Made by a program: the position numbers and the translations under genes
Part shown: in pieces, positions 1 to 8,390 of the stretch
How positions within the stretch are numbered: the first letter of the stretch is position 1
How the letters are laid out: the number at the start of each line of letters is the position of its first letter
Source: Streptosporangium saharense
GTDB taxonomy: Bacteria > Actinomycetota > Actinomycetes > Streptosporangiales > Streptosporangiaceae
Assembly (NCBI RefSeq): GCF_014203715.1
Contig: NZ_JACHJP010000008.1
Coordinates: forward strand, 186,001 to 250,000
Length of the DNA: 64,000 bases
Reading direction: 5' to 3'
Notes under the pieces: generated by a model
Told to the model about the DNA's origin: nothing
Databases searched by the model: none
The model's input: only the letters and a program-made list of their open reading frames with translations

Positions 1-290
1 AGGACGCTGCGCAGCGCGGCGGCGTCGCTGGCCGGTCCGCGCAGCGGGTTGGCCGCCGCGATGACGGGATAGCCGTCGCGGCGCAGTTCCTTGATCACGC
101 CGTTCCAGCTCGCGGCGTCGGCGAAGGCGCCGTGCTCAAGCACGATGGTCGGCTTGGCCTGCTTCTCAACAGAGGTGGCCGCGCTCGCGGTTCCGACGAC
201 GGCCAGGACGCCGACCGCGACGCCCGCCGTGACCACCGACAGCGCGTTCGCCAGGATCCGCTGCCCACGCACACCCTTGATGTCGGCCAT
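1..290 (-). CDS. Secreted alpha/beta hydrolase, N-terminal part only
   Basis: The start and 96 codons are visible; the rest lies beyond the left edge. The first 37 or so residues form a signal peptide: a basic start (KGVRGQR), a hydrophobic core and an Ala-x-Ala site (TASAAT). The mature part opens with the first beta strand and oxyanion-hole loop of the alpha/beta hydrolase fold (PTIVLEHGAFADAASW), where the family more often has VHGAF. The ATG at 290 follows a GAAGGGA ribosome site. It lies about 100 bases after a second hydrolase on the same strand, so both are probably co-transcribed. The nucleophile and catalytic histidine are not in view, so substrate cannot be inferred. Family call is firm, function unknown. 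Confidence 0.75.
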   Translation of the reverse strand, partial: MADIKGVRGQRILANALSVVTAGVAVGVLAVVGTASAATSVEKQAKPTIVLEHGAFADAASWNGVIKELRRDGYPVIAAANPLRGPASDAAALRSV

Positions 291-392
291 GAGAGTTCCC
301 TTCGAGGAGGTTTGTGCTGTTCCGCCCGGTTGGGCGGCTTCGGCGCCAACTCTCGTCCGGTGGGTGGGTGCCCCACATCCGTCACTTGACGG

Positions 393-1379
393 TCAGAGGC
401 GGGTTACGTCGACCACGGCCTGGGCGAAGGCGGCCGGGGCCTCCTGCGGCACGTTGTGGCCGATACCCCGCAGGGTGCGGTGGTCGTAGGGGCCGGTGAA
501 CATGTCCCGGTAGGAGATGCCGTCGCCCGGTGCGGTGAAGGGGTCGCGGTCGGCGTCGAGGGTGACGGTCGGCACCTTGATGACCGGGCGCGCGGCGAGC
601 CGCCTCTCCAGGGCGTCGTAGCGGCGCTCCCCGTCCGCCAGGCTCAGCCGCCAGCGGTAGTTGTGGATCACGATGGCGGCGTAGTCGGGGTTGTCGAAGG
701 CCGCGGCCGTACGTTCGAAGGTGGCGTCGTCGAACTTCCAGGTCGGGGAGACGGTCTCCCAGACGAGCCGGGTCAGTTCGCGGCGCTTCGTCCTGTCCCG
801 CATGGCCGTACGGCCCCGCTCGGTGGCGAAGTAGTACTGGTACCACCAGGCGTACTCGGCCCTGGGCGACAGCGGTTCGAGGTTGGCCTCCAGGTTCGTG
901 ACGAGATAGCCGCTCACCGAGACCAGGGCCCGGCACCGCTGCGGCCACAGGGCCGCGATGATGTCGGCGGTCCTCGACCCCCAGTCGAAGCCCGCGAGCA
1001 CGGCCTTCTCGATCCTGAGAGCGTCCATCAGGGCGACGATGTCGAGGGCGATGGCCGACTGCTGGGCGTTGCGGGCCGTACGGGATGACAGGAAGTGGGT
1101 CGTGCCGTGGCCGCGCAGGTAGGGGACGATCACGCGGTGCCCCCGCGCCGCCAGCAGGGGCGCGACCTCGGCGAAACTGTGGATGTCGTACGGCCAGCCG
1201 TGCAGGCAGATGACCACGGGGCCGTGTGCGGGGCCGACCTCGGCGTAACCGATGTCGAGCAGACCGGCCCTGACCTGCTTCAACGTGCCGAAGGCGGCCG
1301 GTTCCCCGGGGCTTCCCAGGCCCGCGAGTGAGGCGGCGGTCACGCCGAGGACCTTGCCGAAGGTACGCCTGTCGATCAT
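393..1379 (-). CDS. Exported alpha/beta hydrolase, epoxide hydrolase / haloalkane dehalogenase-like
   Basis: The 328-residue protein starts with a twin-arginine type signal (RRTFGKVLG followed by a short hydrophobic stretch), so export by Tat is likely. It has the HGWPYD oxyanion loop at about residue 60 and a nucleophile elbow GFDWGS in which the nucleophile is Asp, as in epoxide hydrolases and haloalkane dehalogenases rather than Ser esterases. The later acid is probably in DADRDPF, and the catalytic His in GIGHNVPQEAP. It follows the LAL regulator by 69 bases on the same strand and precedes another secreted hydrolase. A link to the polyketide is not shown; it may be a flanking gene. Substrate unknown. 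Confidence 0.8.
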   Translation of the reverse strand: MIDRRTFGKVLGVTAASLAGLGSPGEPAAFGTLKQVRAGLLDIGYAEVGPAHGPVVICLHGWPYDIHSFAEVAPLLAARGHRVIVPYLRGHGTTHFLSSRTARNAQQSAIALDIVALMDALRIEKAVLAGFDWGSRTADIIAALWPQRCRALVSVSGYLVTNLEANLEPLSPRAEYAWWYQYYFATERGRTAMRDRTKRRELTRLVWETVSPTWKFDDATFERTAAAFDNPDYAAIVIHNYRWRLSLADGERRYDALERRLAARPVIKVPTVTLDADRDPFTAPGDGISYRDMFTGPYDHRTLRGIGHNVPQEAPAAFAQAVVDVTRL

Positions 1380-1448
1380 GTCGAGTCCTTACATGGGAGA
1401 CGGGTGGACCTCCCTCACTGTCATCCCGTGATGATCAAGGCGCATCAG

Positions 1449-4139
1449 TCATTCGACTCTGCTCAGCGCGTCGCGCAGGGCGGCGCGGGAGGTGATGCCC
1501 AGTTTGGGGAAGACGCGGTAGAGATGTGAGCTGACGGTGCGGGGGGAGAGGTGCATCCGTTCGCCGATCTCCTTGTTCGTCAGCCCGGCCGCGGCCAGGT
1601 CGGCGATCCGGCGTTCCTGCCAGGTCAGCGTGGTCGGGTAGGCGGGTGAGGCGGGGGCGGCCAGCCCGGCGGCCCGCAGTTCGGCGTGTGCCCGTTCGGC
1701 CCATCCCGTGGCGCCGAGCCGGTCGAAGGTCTCCGCGGCGCGGGCCAGGAGGGGGCGGGCCGTCCTCGGCCCCCGGGTGTGCCGGAGCCGGGTGCCGTGG
1801 GCGAGGCGGAGCCGGGCCAGCTCGAAGGGGAAGTCGGTCTCCGCGGATCCGCTCTCGGCCTTGCCGTACAGCCTCTCGGCTTCGGTGTCGTCGTCGGCGG
1901 TCATCGCCAGGGCGCCGTAGGTGACCAGGGCGAGCCGGGGCGACACCTCGGGCAGGCCGGCGTCGAGCGCTGCCTGGGCGTGCTCGCAGGCCTGCCGTAC
2001 CCGGCCGGTGTGGACGGCGGCCTCGACCAGGTCGAGCAGGGTGCGCGGGGCCTGGTGCGCGTAGGGCTCGAACGAGCCGGGGGCCGTGATGCCGATGGCG
2101 TGCATGTAGGCGGCCTCGTGGTCCCCCTCGCTCAGGGCGGCGGTGGTGCCGATGGCGTCGGCGATCTGGGTCAGGAAGCCGACTCCCCGGGGACGGGCCC
2201 AGGCGTCCACGACGGCCTGGAGTTCGCGGGCGTGCTCGGCCTGTCCGCGCAGGGCGGCGAGCAGCCCCAGGTAGGCGCGGGTGTGGTGGGCGAACAGGGT
2301 GTATCCGTGCGAGGTGGTCAGTTCGAGCACGCGCTGACCCGTCCGTTCCGCGTCGTCCCACCGGCCGGTCGCCAGCTCGTCGAGCATGATCAGGTGCAGC
2401 ATGGTCATGCCGTTGGCCATGGCGCCGGTCTCGATCTCGCGGTCCACGGCCCGGCGCAGCCGGGGGCTGTACCGGCTGAGGATGTCGACGTGGTAGGCGG
2501 CGACGGCCAGGCGGGAGAGGTCCCACGGCTCCAGGGCGGGGGAGGCGAAGGCCCGCTCGACCCGCTCGTGCACGTCCGCGCCGTGGCGGACGACGTCGCC
2601 CCAGGCGTCGCGGTAGATCGCCGAGCGCGGGTCGAGACGGTCGCCGAGGGCCGCCGTCACCTCCTCGGCGCGTCTCCACAGGGTGGCGTCTCCCGAGTAC
2701 TGGCTGACGGCGAGCAACAGGTTCACCAGCCGGGTGAGCGTCTGGCCGGACCCGAAGTCGGCGTGGGGGTCCTCAAGCACGGCGGTGACCTGGCGGTGCG
2801 CCGAGCGCAGGTCGCCGTCCTCGTACATGGCCGCGTAGGCGGTGGTGACGACGGCGGCGGGCGAGGCGGTCCCGTCCGGCGCGGGGCCCGAGTGCGCGAG
2901 TTCGCGGGCCTGGTCCAGCAGCGCGGCGTGCCCGGCGATGAAGGCGGCGTCGCCGAGCCGCCGCGACCGGTCCTCGGCGGTCTCGCTCAGCTCCGCCGCC
3001 CTGGTCAGCCAGGCGACGGCGGCGACCGCGCCGCCCCGCCTGGTCGCCGAACCGGCGGCGGCCTCAAGGGCGGCGGCCACCTCCTCGTCGGGATCGACCT
3101 GCGCGGCGGCGAGGTGGTGGGCCCGCCGTTCGATGTCGTCGTGGTACACCCGGGCCAGCTTGGCGTGGGCCGCGCGCCGCTGGCCGGGCGTCGCCAGCCG
3201 CACGATGGTCGAACGGATCAGCGGGTGGCGGAAGACGACCTCCCCGGTCGCCGGGTCGGTGTCCAGCAGGTCGGCCGCCGCCGCCTCGTCCACGTCGCGC
3301 ATGCGGTGGCGGGCGCCGTACGAGCGGTTCGCGCCGGGCCCGGCCGCGACGCCGTCCAGGGCGCCGAGCAGCAGCTCGGCCCGCACGGCGGCGTCGAGAC
3401 TTTGGACGCGCGCGCCGTACACGTGCTGGAGTCTGCGCGACAGCGGGACGGGTGCCTCCTCGCCCGGGCCGACGTGGGGCGGCAGTTCGAGCAGGGCCAG
3501 CGGGTTGCCCCCGGCCTGGTCCAGGACGGCGCGCCGGGTCCGCGCGTCGAGCGCGGGGTGGCGGGCGTCCAGCAGGTGCTCGGCGTCCCGATCCGTGAGG
3601 GCGGGTACGGCGAGCTCGGGGAGGGCGGCGGTGTCGAAGCGCGAGGTGACGTCGGACCGTACGGCGACCAGCATCCGCACCGCGCCGCCCGCCAGCCTGC
3701 GCCCGACGAACCCGCACACCTCGATGCTCGACGCGTCCAGCCAGTGACCGTCGTCGAGCGCGAGCAGCAGCGGTCTGTCCGTGGCCGCCAGTGCCAGCAG
3801 GTCGAGTACGGCGATGCCGAGCGACATGACCGACGGCGTCTCCCCCTGGCCGGGGCCGAAGACGACGTCGAAGACGGCGCGGTGCCTGTCGTCGAGCCCG
3901 GCGAGGTGGGGGAACAGGGGGTAGAGCAGCTGGTGCAGGCCCGCGTAGGGCAGTTCCGCCTCCGCCTCGACCCCGGTGGCCCTGATCACCTGGTGGTGCG
4001 GGGCCGCGAGGCCGACGGCGTGGTCGAGCAGGGCGCTCTTGCCGATCCCCGTCTCACCCCTGAGGATGAGGGCCCGCTCCCCGGCGTCCGTCATGAACGT
4101 CGAGAGCCGCTCCCGCTCGTCATCCCGGCCAACCATCAT
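1449..4139 (-). CDS. LAL-family LuxR-type ATPase regulator
   Basis: Large ATP-binding regulator of the LuxR (LAL) family, 896 residues from the ATG chosen here. An open frame extends further upstream, but the double ATG at 4139 follows a clear AGGAGTGGGAG ribosome site and gives the usual family start (MVGRDDERERL). A Walker A motif (GETGIGKSALL) lies near residue 30 and a Walker B-like segment (LLLALDDGHWLD) follows. The middle is a helical TPR-like region. The C-terminus is a LuxR helix-turn-helix (LTWQERRIADLAAAG, NKEIGERMHLSPRTVSSHL). Such proteins usually activate antibiotic genes. It is divergent from the TetR-cupin gene across a region with two inverted repeats, and may head a transcript that includes the two hydrolases. 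Confidence 0.88.
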   Translation of the reverse strand: MMVGRDDERERLSTFMTDAGERALILRGETGIGKSALLDHAVGLAAPHHQVIRATGVEAEAELPYAGLHQLLYPLFPHLAGLDDRHRAVFDVVFGPGQGETPSVMSLGIAVLDLLALAATDRPLLLALDDGHWLDASSIEVCGFVGRRLAGGAVRMLVAVRSDVTSRFDTAALPELAVPALTDRDAEHLLDARHPALDARTRRAVLDQAGGNPLALLELPPHVGPGEEAPVPLSRRLQHVYGARVQSLDAAVRAELLLGALDGVAAGPGANRSYGARHRMRDVDEAAAADLLDTDPATGEVVFRHPLIRSTIVRLATPGQRRAAHAKLARVYHDDIERRAHHLAAAQVDPDEEVAAALEAAAGSATRRGGAVAAVAWLTRAAELSETAEDRSRRLGDAAFIAGHAALLDQARELAHSGPAPDGTASPAAVVTTAYAAMYEDGDLRSAHRQVTAVLEDPHADFGSGQTLTRLVNLLLAVSQYSGDATLWRRAEEVTAALGDRLDPRSAIYRDAWGDVVRHGADVHERVERAFASPALEPWDLSRLAVAAYHVDILSRYSPRLRRAVDREIETGAMANGMTMLHLIMLDELATGRWDDAERTGQRVLELTTSHGYTLFAHHTRAYLGLLAALRGQAEHARELQAVVDAWARPRGVGFLTQIADAIGTTAALSEGDHEAAYMHAIGITAPGSFEPYAHQAPRTLLDLVEAAVHTGRVRQACEHAQAALDAGLPEVSPRLALVTYGALAMTADDDTEAERLYGKAESGSAETDFPFELARLRLAHGTRLRHTRGPRTARPLLARAAETFDRLGATGWAERAHAELRAAGLAAPASPAYPTTLTWQERRIADLAAAGLTNKEIGERMHLSPRTVSSHLYRVFPKLGITSRAALRDALSRVE

Positions 4140-4209
4140 GGGGTTCTCCCACTCCTCTCGCCGCACCGGTCGTCTTCGACGAGCTTCGCGGAGTCTAGGA
4201 AACACAGTT

Positions 4210-4225
4210 TGGACTCTCAAGTCCA
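4210..4225. promoter_or_regulatory. Inverted repeat between divergent regulator genes
   Basis: TGGACT-CTCA-AGTCCA, perfect 6-base arms with a 4-base spacer. It lies in the roughly 130-base gap between the LAL gene and the TetR-cupin gene. It is separate from the second palindrome 17 bases further right, so it may be a binding site for a different regulator. Candidate operator only. Confidence 0.4.
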
Positions 4226-4241
4226 CAAACCGGTGAGGCTC

Positions 4242-4261
4242 TGTACCTACTGGTATGTACA
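4242..4261. promoter_or_regulatory. Candidate operator of the TetR-cupin regulator
   Basis: A nested palindrome: outer arms TGTAC / GTACA (4242-4246, 4257-4261) and inner arms TACC / GGTA (4244-4247, 4252-4255). Size and symmetry suit a TetR dimer. It overlaps the upstream ATG at 4255 and sits directly before the GTG at 4270, as expected for autoregulation. It could also control the divergent LAL gene. Confidence 0.55.
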
Positions 4262-4269
4262 CTGCCTTC

Positions 4270-5187
4270 GTGAGCACACGAGAGCGTCTTGTCGAGAGCA
4301 CCCGCGTCCTGCTGTGGGAGCGGGGTTACGTCGGGACCAGCCCGAAGAGCATCCAGCAGTTGGCCGAGGTCGGTCAGGGCAGTATGTACCACCACTTCTC
4401 CGGCAAGGAGGAGCTGGCGCGGGCCGCCATCGAGCGCACGGCCGAGGAGATGCGCGCCGGGGTGGAGGCCCTGCTCTCCGGTACGGGCACGGCCCTCGAA
4501 CGGATCTCGGCCTACCTTCGCCGGGAGCGTGACGTCCTGAAGGGGTGCCCGATCGGCCGGTTGACCCAGGATCCCGACGTGATGGCCACCCCGGCCCTCA
4601 GGGAGCCGGTCGAGGAGACCTTCACCTGGTTGCGTGCCCGGCTGGCGAGCGTGCTGGAGGAGGGCGTCGAGGCCGGGGAGCTGAGCCCGGCGGTCGACCC
4701 GGTGACCACGGCGTCGGCGATCGTCGCCACGCTCCAGGGGGGATACGTCCTGGCCAGGGCGGCGGACGGCACGGAGCCCTTCGGCCAGGCGATCGAGGGG
4801 ATTCTCACGCTGCTCGGCGCGCCTGCCGTACGGACCGGGGCGGACGGGCAGGAGGGGCCGCTCAGCCGGGTGGTGGTCATGGACCAGGAGTTGCCCGAGC
4901 CGCTGGCCACCCGGCGTGTCGAGGTCCGGCGGATCACCATCGCGCCCAACTACGCCGCGGGGCTGCACATCCACAACGGCCCGGTCTTCGGCAGCATCGA
5001 GCGGGGCTCGGTGATCTACCAGATCGAGGGTGGGCCGGAGACCGTGCTCGGGCCGGGGGACGTGTTCCACGAGCCGGAGGGAGTGCGCGTCGCCCGCTTC
5101 GACGCGCGGGAGAACGGGGTGACCTTCCTTGGATACTTCCTGCTCACCGAAGGGACGAACGCCGAACTCGTCTTCCCTGAAACCTGA
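4270..5187 (+). CDS. TetR-family regulator fused to a cupin domain
   Basis: The N-terminal 190 or so residues are a TetR repressor: helix-turn-helix with GYVGTSPKSIQQLAEVGQG and SMYHHFSGKEEL, then a ligand domain containing CPIGRLTQDP. The last 100 or so residues are a cupin: GLHIHNGPVFGSIERG carries the two His and the Glu of cupin motif 1, and GPGDVFHEPEG gives motif 2. Fusion of a TetR repressor to a small-molecule or metal-binding cupin is uncommon and suggests a second sensing site. The GTG at 4270 is preferred because the family usually begins STRERL and the palindrome covers the ATG at 4255; neither has a good ribosome site, so a leaderless message is possible. Ligand unknown. Confidence 0.8.
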   Translation: MSTRERLVESTRVLLWERGYVGTSPKSIQQLAEVGQGSMYHHFSGKEELARAAIERTAEEMRAGVEALLSGTGTALERISAYLRRERDVLKGCPIGRLTQDPDVMATPALREPVEETFTWLRARLASVLEEGVEAGELSPAVDPVTTASAIVATLQGGYVLARAADGTEPFGQAIEGILTLLGAPAVRTGADGQEGPLSRVVVMDQELPEPLATRRVEVRRITIAPNYAAGLHIHNGPVFGSIERGSVIYQIEGGPETVLGPGDVFHEPEGVRVARFDARENGVTFLGYFLLTEGTNAELVFPET

Positions 5188-5523
5188 CAAATTCCCCGAT
5201 ATCCGGCAATGGTCGGGAAATCCGAGTGGCCCTCGGGGTCGGGTGTAAACCACAAGTGTGAAGGCGCGTGCTTGGCTTTACAGTAATTGTCAGCAATTTG
5301 TTCGTCATTTCTGTCAACAGTCGGCGTGCGGCCATGAAATGCAGGTCCGACCTGCGGAATGGCCTCCGCGGGGACCGGCCAACCCTCGAAGGAATGCTCA
5401 CACGCCGCACTGCTCGTCGCCGTTCAAATACGTAAAGTTACAATCCTCGTCGCCTCGCGATTTGTCACAGCCGTCTGCTACCTTGACCGGGGGGGTTAGC
5501 CGAGGGATGCGAGGTGTCGGCAC
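5188..5523. other. Intergenic region upstream of the two-component operon
   Basis: A 336-base gap of clearly lower GC than its surroundings (for example around 5270-5330 and 5430-5470). It should hold the promoter of the sensor kinase gene. I see no open frame with coding character and no pair of promoter boxes I would defend. Confidence 0.5.
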
Positions 5524-6642
5524 GTGACCGCTCGGGAGGAAGCGCATTTAACGAATGCGCAGCAGGTTGCTGATCTGATTGAACTGCAGATACCCGAGAT
5601 CGTCCGCACCTACGAGGCCAACCTCCGCTCGGCCGGTAACTCCCTCGTTTACAATTCAGTCTCCCTTGGCCAGGCGTTAACCAACGCGCAGCGCATCATG
5701 GCCGACGTCATCGGCAGCCTGCGCGCCGGTCAGGTCGAGGTTGACAATTCCTACAAACTTCTGGCCTGGAATATCGGCACGACCAGAGCCGTGGACGGGG
5801 TGCATCCGCGCGAGTCCATCCAGGCCTCCTCGGTGTTCTTCCACACCGCGCTTTCCGTGGTGTTCACCTGCCTGACCCCGGACCCGCAGTCGCTGGAGAC
5901 CCTCAGGCTGATCAGCCTGGCGTTGGAACGCAGCATCGCCCTGCGCATCCGCGACGCGGTGGCCGCCTACACGGGTCTGCTCCTCAACAGGGTGCACGAG
6001 GCGCAGCTCAGCGAACGGCGCAGGATCGCCCGCGACCTCCACGACCGGGTGGGCCACGGCATGAGCGTGACCCATCGCCAGCTTGAGCTCTACACGCTCT
6101 ACCAGGAGACCCAGCCGGACCGGGCGGCCGTGAAGCTGGCCAACGCCCAGCAGGCGATCCGGGAGTCGATGCACCACCTCCGCGCGGTCACCTCCGACCT
6201 CTACACCCGCGAGCCGTTGAAGAGCCTGGAGAAGGCGCTGCTCAACGAGCTGGAGTCGGTGGACGTCAACGAGACGGCGGTCCGGCTCTGGGTGAACGGC
6301 GACGAGACCTGGGTTCCGCCCGAGGTTCTCGACGAAGTGTTTCTGATCATTCGAGAAGGCATCCGGAACGCCCTGCGTCACGCCAAGGCCTCGTTGCTCC
6401 TGGTGAACGTCGAGATCACACCCGACGAACTCCAGGCGTCCGTGGAGGACGACGGGATCGGACTGCCGTCGGAGCGCCCGGCGAAGGCCGGGGTCGGTCT
6501 GTTCTCGATGTGTGAACGCGCTGAACTGCTCGGGGGGCGCCTGCTGGTCAACAGCTGGCTGGGCAGCAGCACCAGAGTGGATCTCTCAGTACCCCTCAAA
6601 GGACGACCCCTTGATGATTCCCCACGAAAACAGGGCAGTTGA
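5524..6642 (+). CDS. Cytosolic sensor histidine kinase, NarL-type (HisKA_3)
   Basis: The 372-residue kinase has no membrane segment. The N-terminal 165 residues are a helical input domain I do not recognise. The dimerisation and phosphoacceptor motif is RRRIARDLHDRVGHG, with the His at about residue 174. The ATP-binding domain shows EGIRNALRHAKAS (N box), EDDGIGLP (G1) and GVGLFSMCERAELLGG (G2). It should phosphorylate the response regulator encoded by the next gene, which overlaps it by 29 bases. Codons 9 (5548-5550) and 52 (5677-5679) are TTA, the rare Leu codon that ties translation to the bldA tRNA in streptomycetes. The first 250 bases are lower in GC than the rest. Confidence 0.9.
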   Translation: MTAREEAHLTNAQQVADLIELQIPEIVRTYEANLRSAGNSLVYNSVSLGQALTNAQRIMADVIGSLRAGQVEVDNSYKLLAWNIGTTRAVDGVHPRESIQASSVFFHTALSVVFTCLTPDPQSLETLRLISLALERSIALRIRDAVAAYTGLLLNRVHEAQLSERRRIARDLHDRVGHGMSVTHRQLELYTLYQETQPDRAAVKLANAQQAIRESMHHLRAVTSDLYTREPLKSLEKALLNELESVDVNETAVRLWVNGDETWVPPEVLDEVFLIIREGIRNALRHAKASLLLVNVEITPDELQASVEDDGIGLPSERPAKAGVGLFSMCERAELLGGRLLVNSWLGSSTRVDLSVPLKGRPLDDSPRKQGS

Positions 6643-7321
6643 CCATTCGGCCACCGGCTGCACCACCCGCGTCGTCCTGGTCGACGACCACACGCTGGTC
6701 CGTGAAGGCGTGCGCGAGATCCTGGAGTCCCAGAGCGACATCGTGGTGGTGAGCGAGGCCGCCAACAGCGGTGACGGAATCGCCCAGGTCGCCCAGCACC
6801 GCCCGGACATTGTCCTGCTGGACGTGGAGCTCCCCGGTGGCGAGCCCACCGACACCGTGACCAGGATGCGGGAGCTTTCGCCGTCCTCGCAGATCATCAT
6901 CCTGTCGATGTACGACGGCCCCCAGCTCCTCAGGAAGCTGATCAACGTCGGTATCCGCGGCTACCTGCTGAAGAGCGTGGACGGCCAGGAGCTCGTCGCG
7001 GCGATCCGCAGTGTCCACCGTGGTTCCGACCGGATGGTGCTGGCCGTCTCCAGGGAGAGCCTCGGGCAGTTGCAGAGCAGCGCTGACGACGTGCTCTCCG
7101 CCCGGGAACTGGAGATCCTGAAGCTGGTCGCGCAGGCGCTGAGCAACAGCCAGATCTCCACCCGGCTCATGATCACCGAGGCCACCGTCAAGCGTCACCT
7201 GCGCAACGTCTTCGTCAAACTGGGCGCGGTCTCCAGAATCGACGCGGTGAACAAGGCCATCGCCGCCTCACTGATCAATCCGCCACACGGTCAGGTCAAC
7301 CGCCGCCTCAAGACGGGCTGA
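6614..7321 (+). CDS. NarL/FixJ-family response regulator
   Basis: A 235-residue partner of the upstream kinase. The receiver domain has VVLVDDHTLVREGVREIL at the start, the phosphoacceptor Asp in DIVLLDVELPGG near residue 69, and the conserved Lys in YLLKSVDG. The C-terminal LuxR helix-turn-helix reads LSARELEILKLVAQAL then ATVKRHLRNVFVKLG. The ATG at 6614 is supported by AAAGGACG upstream and lies inside the end of the kinase gene, so the two are translationally coupled. The 3' end overlaps the convergent aldo/keto reductase gene by 14 bases. It probably regulates local genes; targets unknown. Confidence 0.9.
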   Translation: MIPHENRAVDHSATGCTTRVVLVDDHTLVREGVREILESQSDIVVVSEAANSGDGIAQVAQHRPDIVLLDVELPGGEPTDTVTRMRELSPSSQIIILSMYDGPQLLRKLINVGIRGYLLKSVDGQELVAAIRSVHRGSDRMVLAVSRESLGQLQSSADDVLSARELEILKLVAQALSNSQISTRLMITEATVKRHLRNVFVKLGAVSRIDAVNKAIAASLINPPHGQVNRRLKTG

Positions 7322-8153
7322 CCATCGGATCGACGGTCAGGGCGGTCAGCGCCTGCTCGGCCTCCGGCGGCAGCTCGATCCGCCGGGCCGAAAGGTTCAT
7401 CTCCAGGTGCACCCGGTCCCGGGTCCCGGGCAGCGGGAGGATGTCGTCGCCCCGGGAGAGCAGCCAGGCCAGCGCGAGCCTGGCCGGTCCGAGGTTCAGC
7501 TCGGCCGCCGTCCCCGCCAGCGCCCTGAGCGTCTCGGCGAACGCTCCGTGCTCGGCCCCGGTGGTGGTCCGGCCGGTCAGCAGACCGCGGGCGAGCGGGC
7601 GGCTCGCCGCGACCAGCAGCCCGAGATCGCGGGCGGCCGGGATCAGGTCCAGCTCCGCGCCGCGCTCAAGCAGCGAGTACTCCACGACGACTGAGACGAG
7701 CGGATGGGTGGCGTGCGCCCGCAGCAGCCGCTCGCCGTCAACCCCGCCGATCCCGAGCGCGCCCACCTTGCCGGAGGCGACCAGGGAGGCCGCGGCGCCG
7801 ACGGCCTCCTCGACCGGGATCCGGGAACCGCCCAGGTGCAGGTGGTAGAGGTCGAGGTGCTCGACACCGAGCCGTCGCAGGGTCCGCTCACAGTCCTCGG
7901 TCACCCCGGTCGCGTCGGCCGGGCCGTGCGCGGCGATCACGACCTCGTCGCGGCGCCCGGCTATGGCCTGCTCGACGATCCGCTGCACCTCGCCCTCGGA
8001 GGTGACGTCCAGCAGCACCACCCCGGAGTCCAGCGCGAACCGTACCAGGCGCAGCGCACGGGCGGGATCGGCCGGGCCGTACGCGCCACCCAGCGGCAGG
8101 CAGCCCAGACCCAGGCGCGCGGACATCGCGTGGTCCAGTTTCCCCAACCGCAT
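7308..8153 (-). CDS. Aldo/keto reductase homologue lacking catalytic Tyr and Lys
   Basis: The 281-residue protein has the TIM-barrel pattern of aldo/keto reductases (MRLGKLDHAMSARLGLGCLP at the start, DLYHLHLGG, GALGIGGVDG, PLARGLLTGR, LPLPGTRDRVHLEMNL). The family active site is Asp-Tyr-Lys-His. Here the usual DTAxxYG is DVTSEG, so the Tyr is missing, and the usual VIATKFG is VIAAHGP, so the Lys is missing; only a His-containing strand remains. It is therefore probably not a normal reductase and may be a regulatory or binding protein. The ATG at 8153 is chosen because upstream sequence looks non-coding. Convergent with the response regulator gene. Confidence 0.75.
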   Translation of the reverse strand: MRLGKLDHAMSARLGLGCLPLGGAYGPADPARALRLVRFALDSGVVLLDVTSEGEVQRIVEQAIAGRRDEVVIAAHGPADATGVTEDCERTLRRLGVEHLDLYHLHLGGSRIPVEEAVGAAASLVASGKVGALGIGGVDGERLLRAHATHPLVSVVVEYSLLERGAELDLIPAARDLGLLVAASRPLARGLLTGRTTTGAEHGAFAETLRALAGTAAELNLGPARLALAWLLSRGDDILPLPGTRDRVHLEMNLSARRIELPPEAEQALTALTVDPMVSPS

Positions 8154-8390
8154 CCGTCCAGCCCCCCGTCCGATCCGGTGGCCCGGCACCTCGGCTGTGG
8201 CGGGCTCGACTGTCAGTTTCACCGGGCCGACCCGGGAGCCCAACCCCTGCCCGCCACCTACCGCCCCTGGGTACCGGAGCCCCGACCCGCGCTCTGCGCC
8301 GTCACCGTTCCCGTGACTCATGGCCTGCGGTTACCTTGACGTGAGCCTGTCGCACGACCGGCGCGGGTGTGTCCAGTTACGGAATTCATC

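Noticed and set aside
834-841. TACTGGTA match to the TetR-cupin palindrome core
   Set aside because: Lies within hydrolase coding sequence and lacks the outer arms; chance match.
1686-4532. Long plus-strand open frame across the LAL regulator gene
   Set aside because: Antisense shadow caused by GC-rich third positions; the opposite strand encodes a complete LAL protein with recognised motifs.
5462-5484. TTGTCA ... TACCTT as a promoter before the kinase gene
   Set aside because: Spacing between the boxes is only 11 bases, too short for a housekeeping-sigma promoter.
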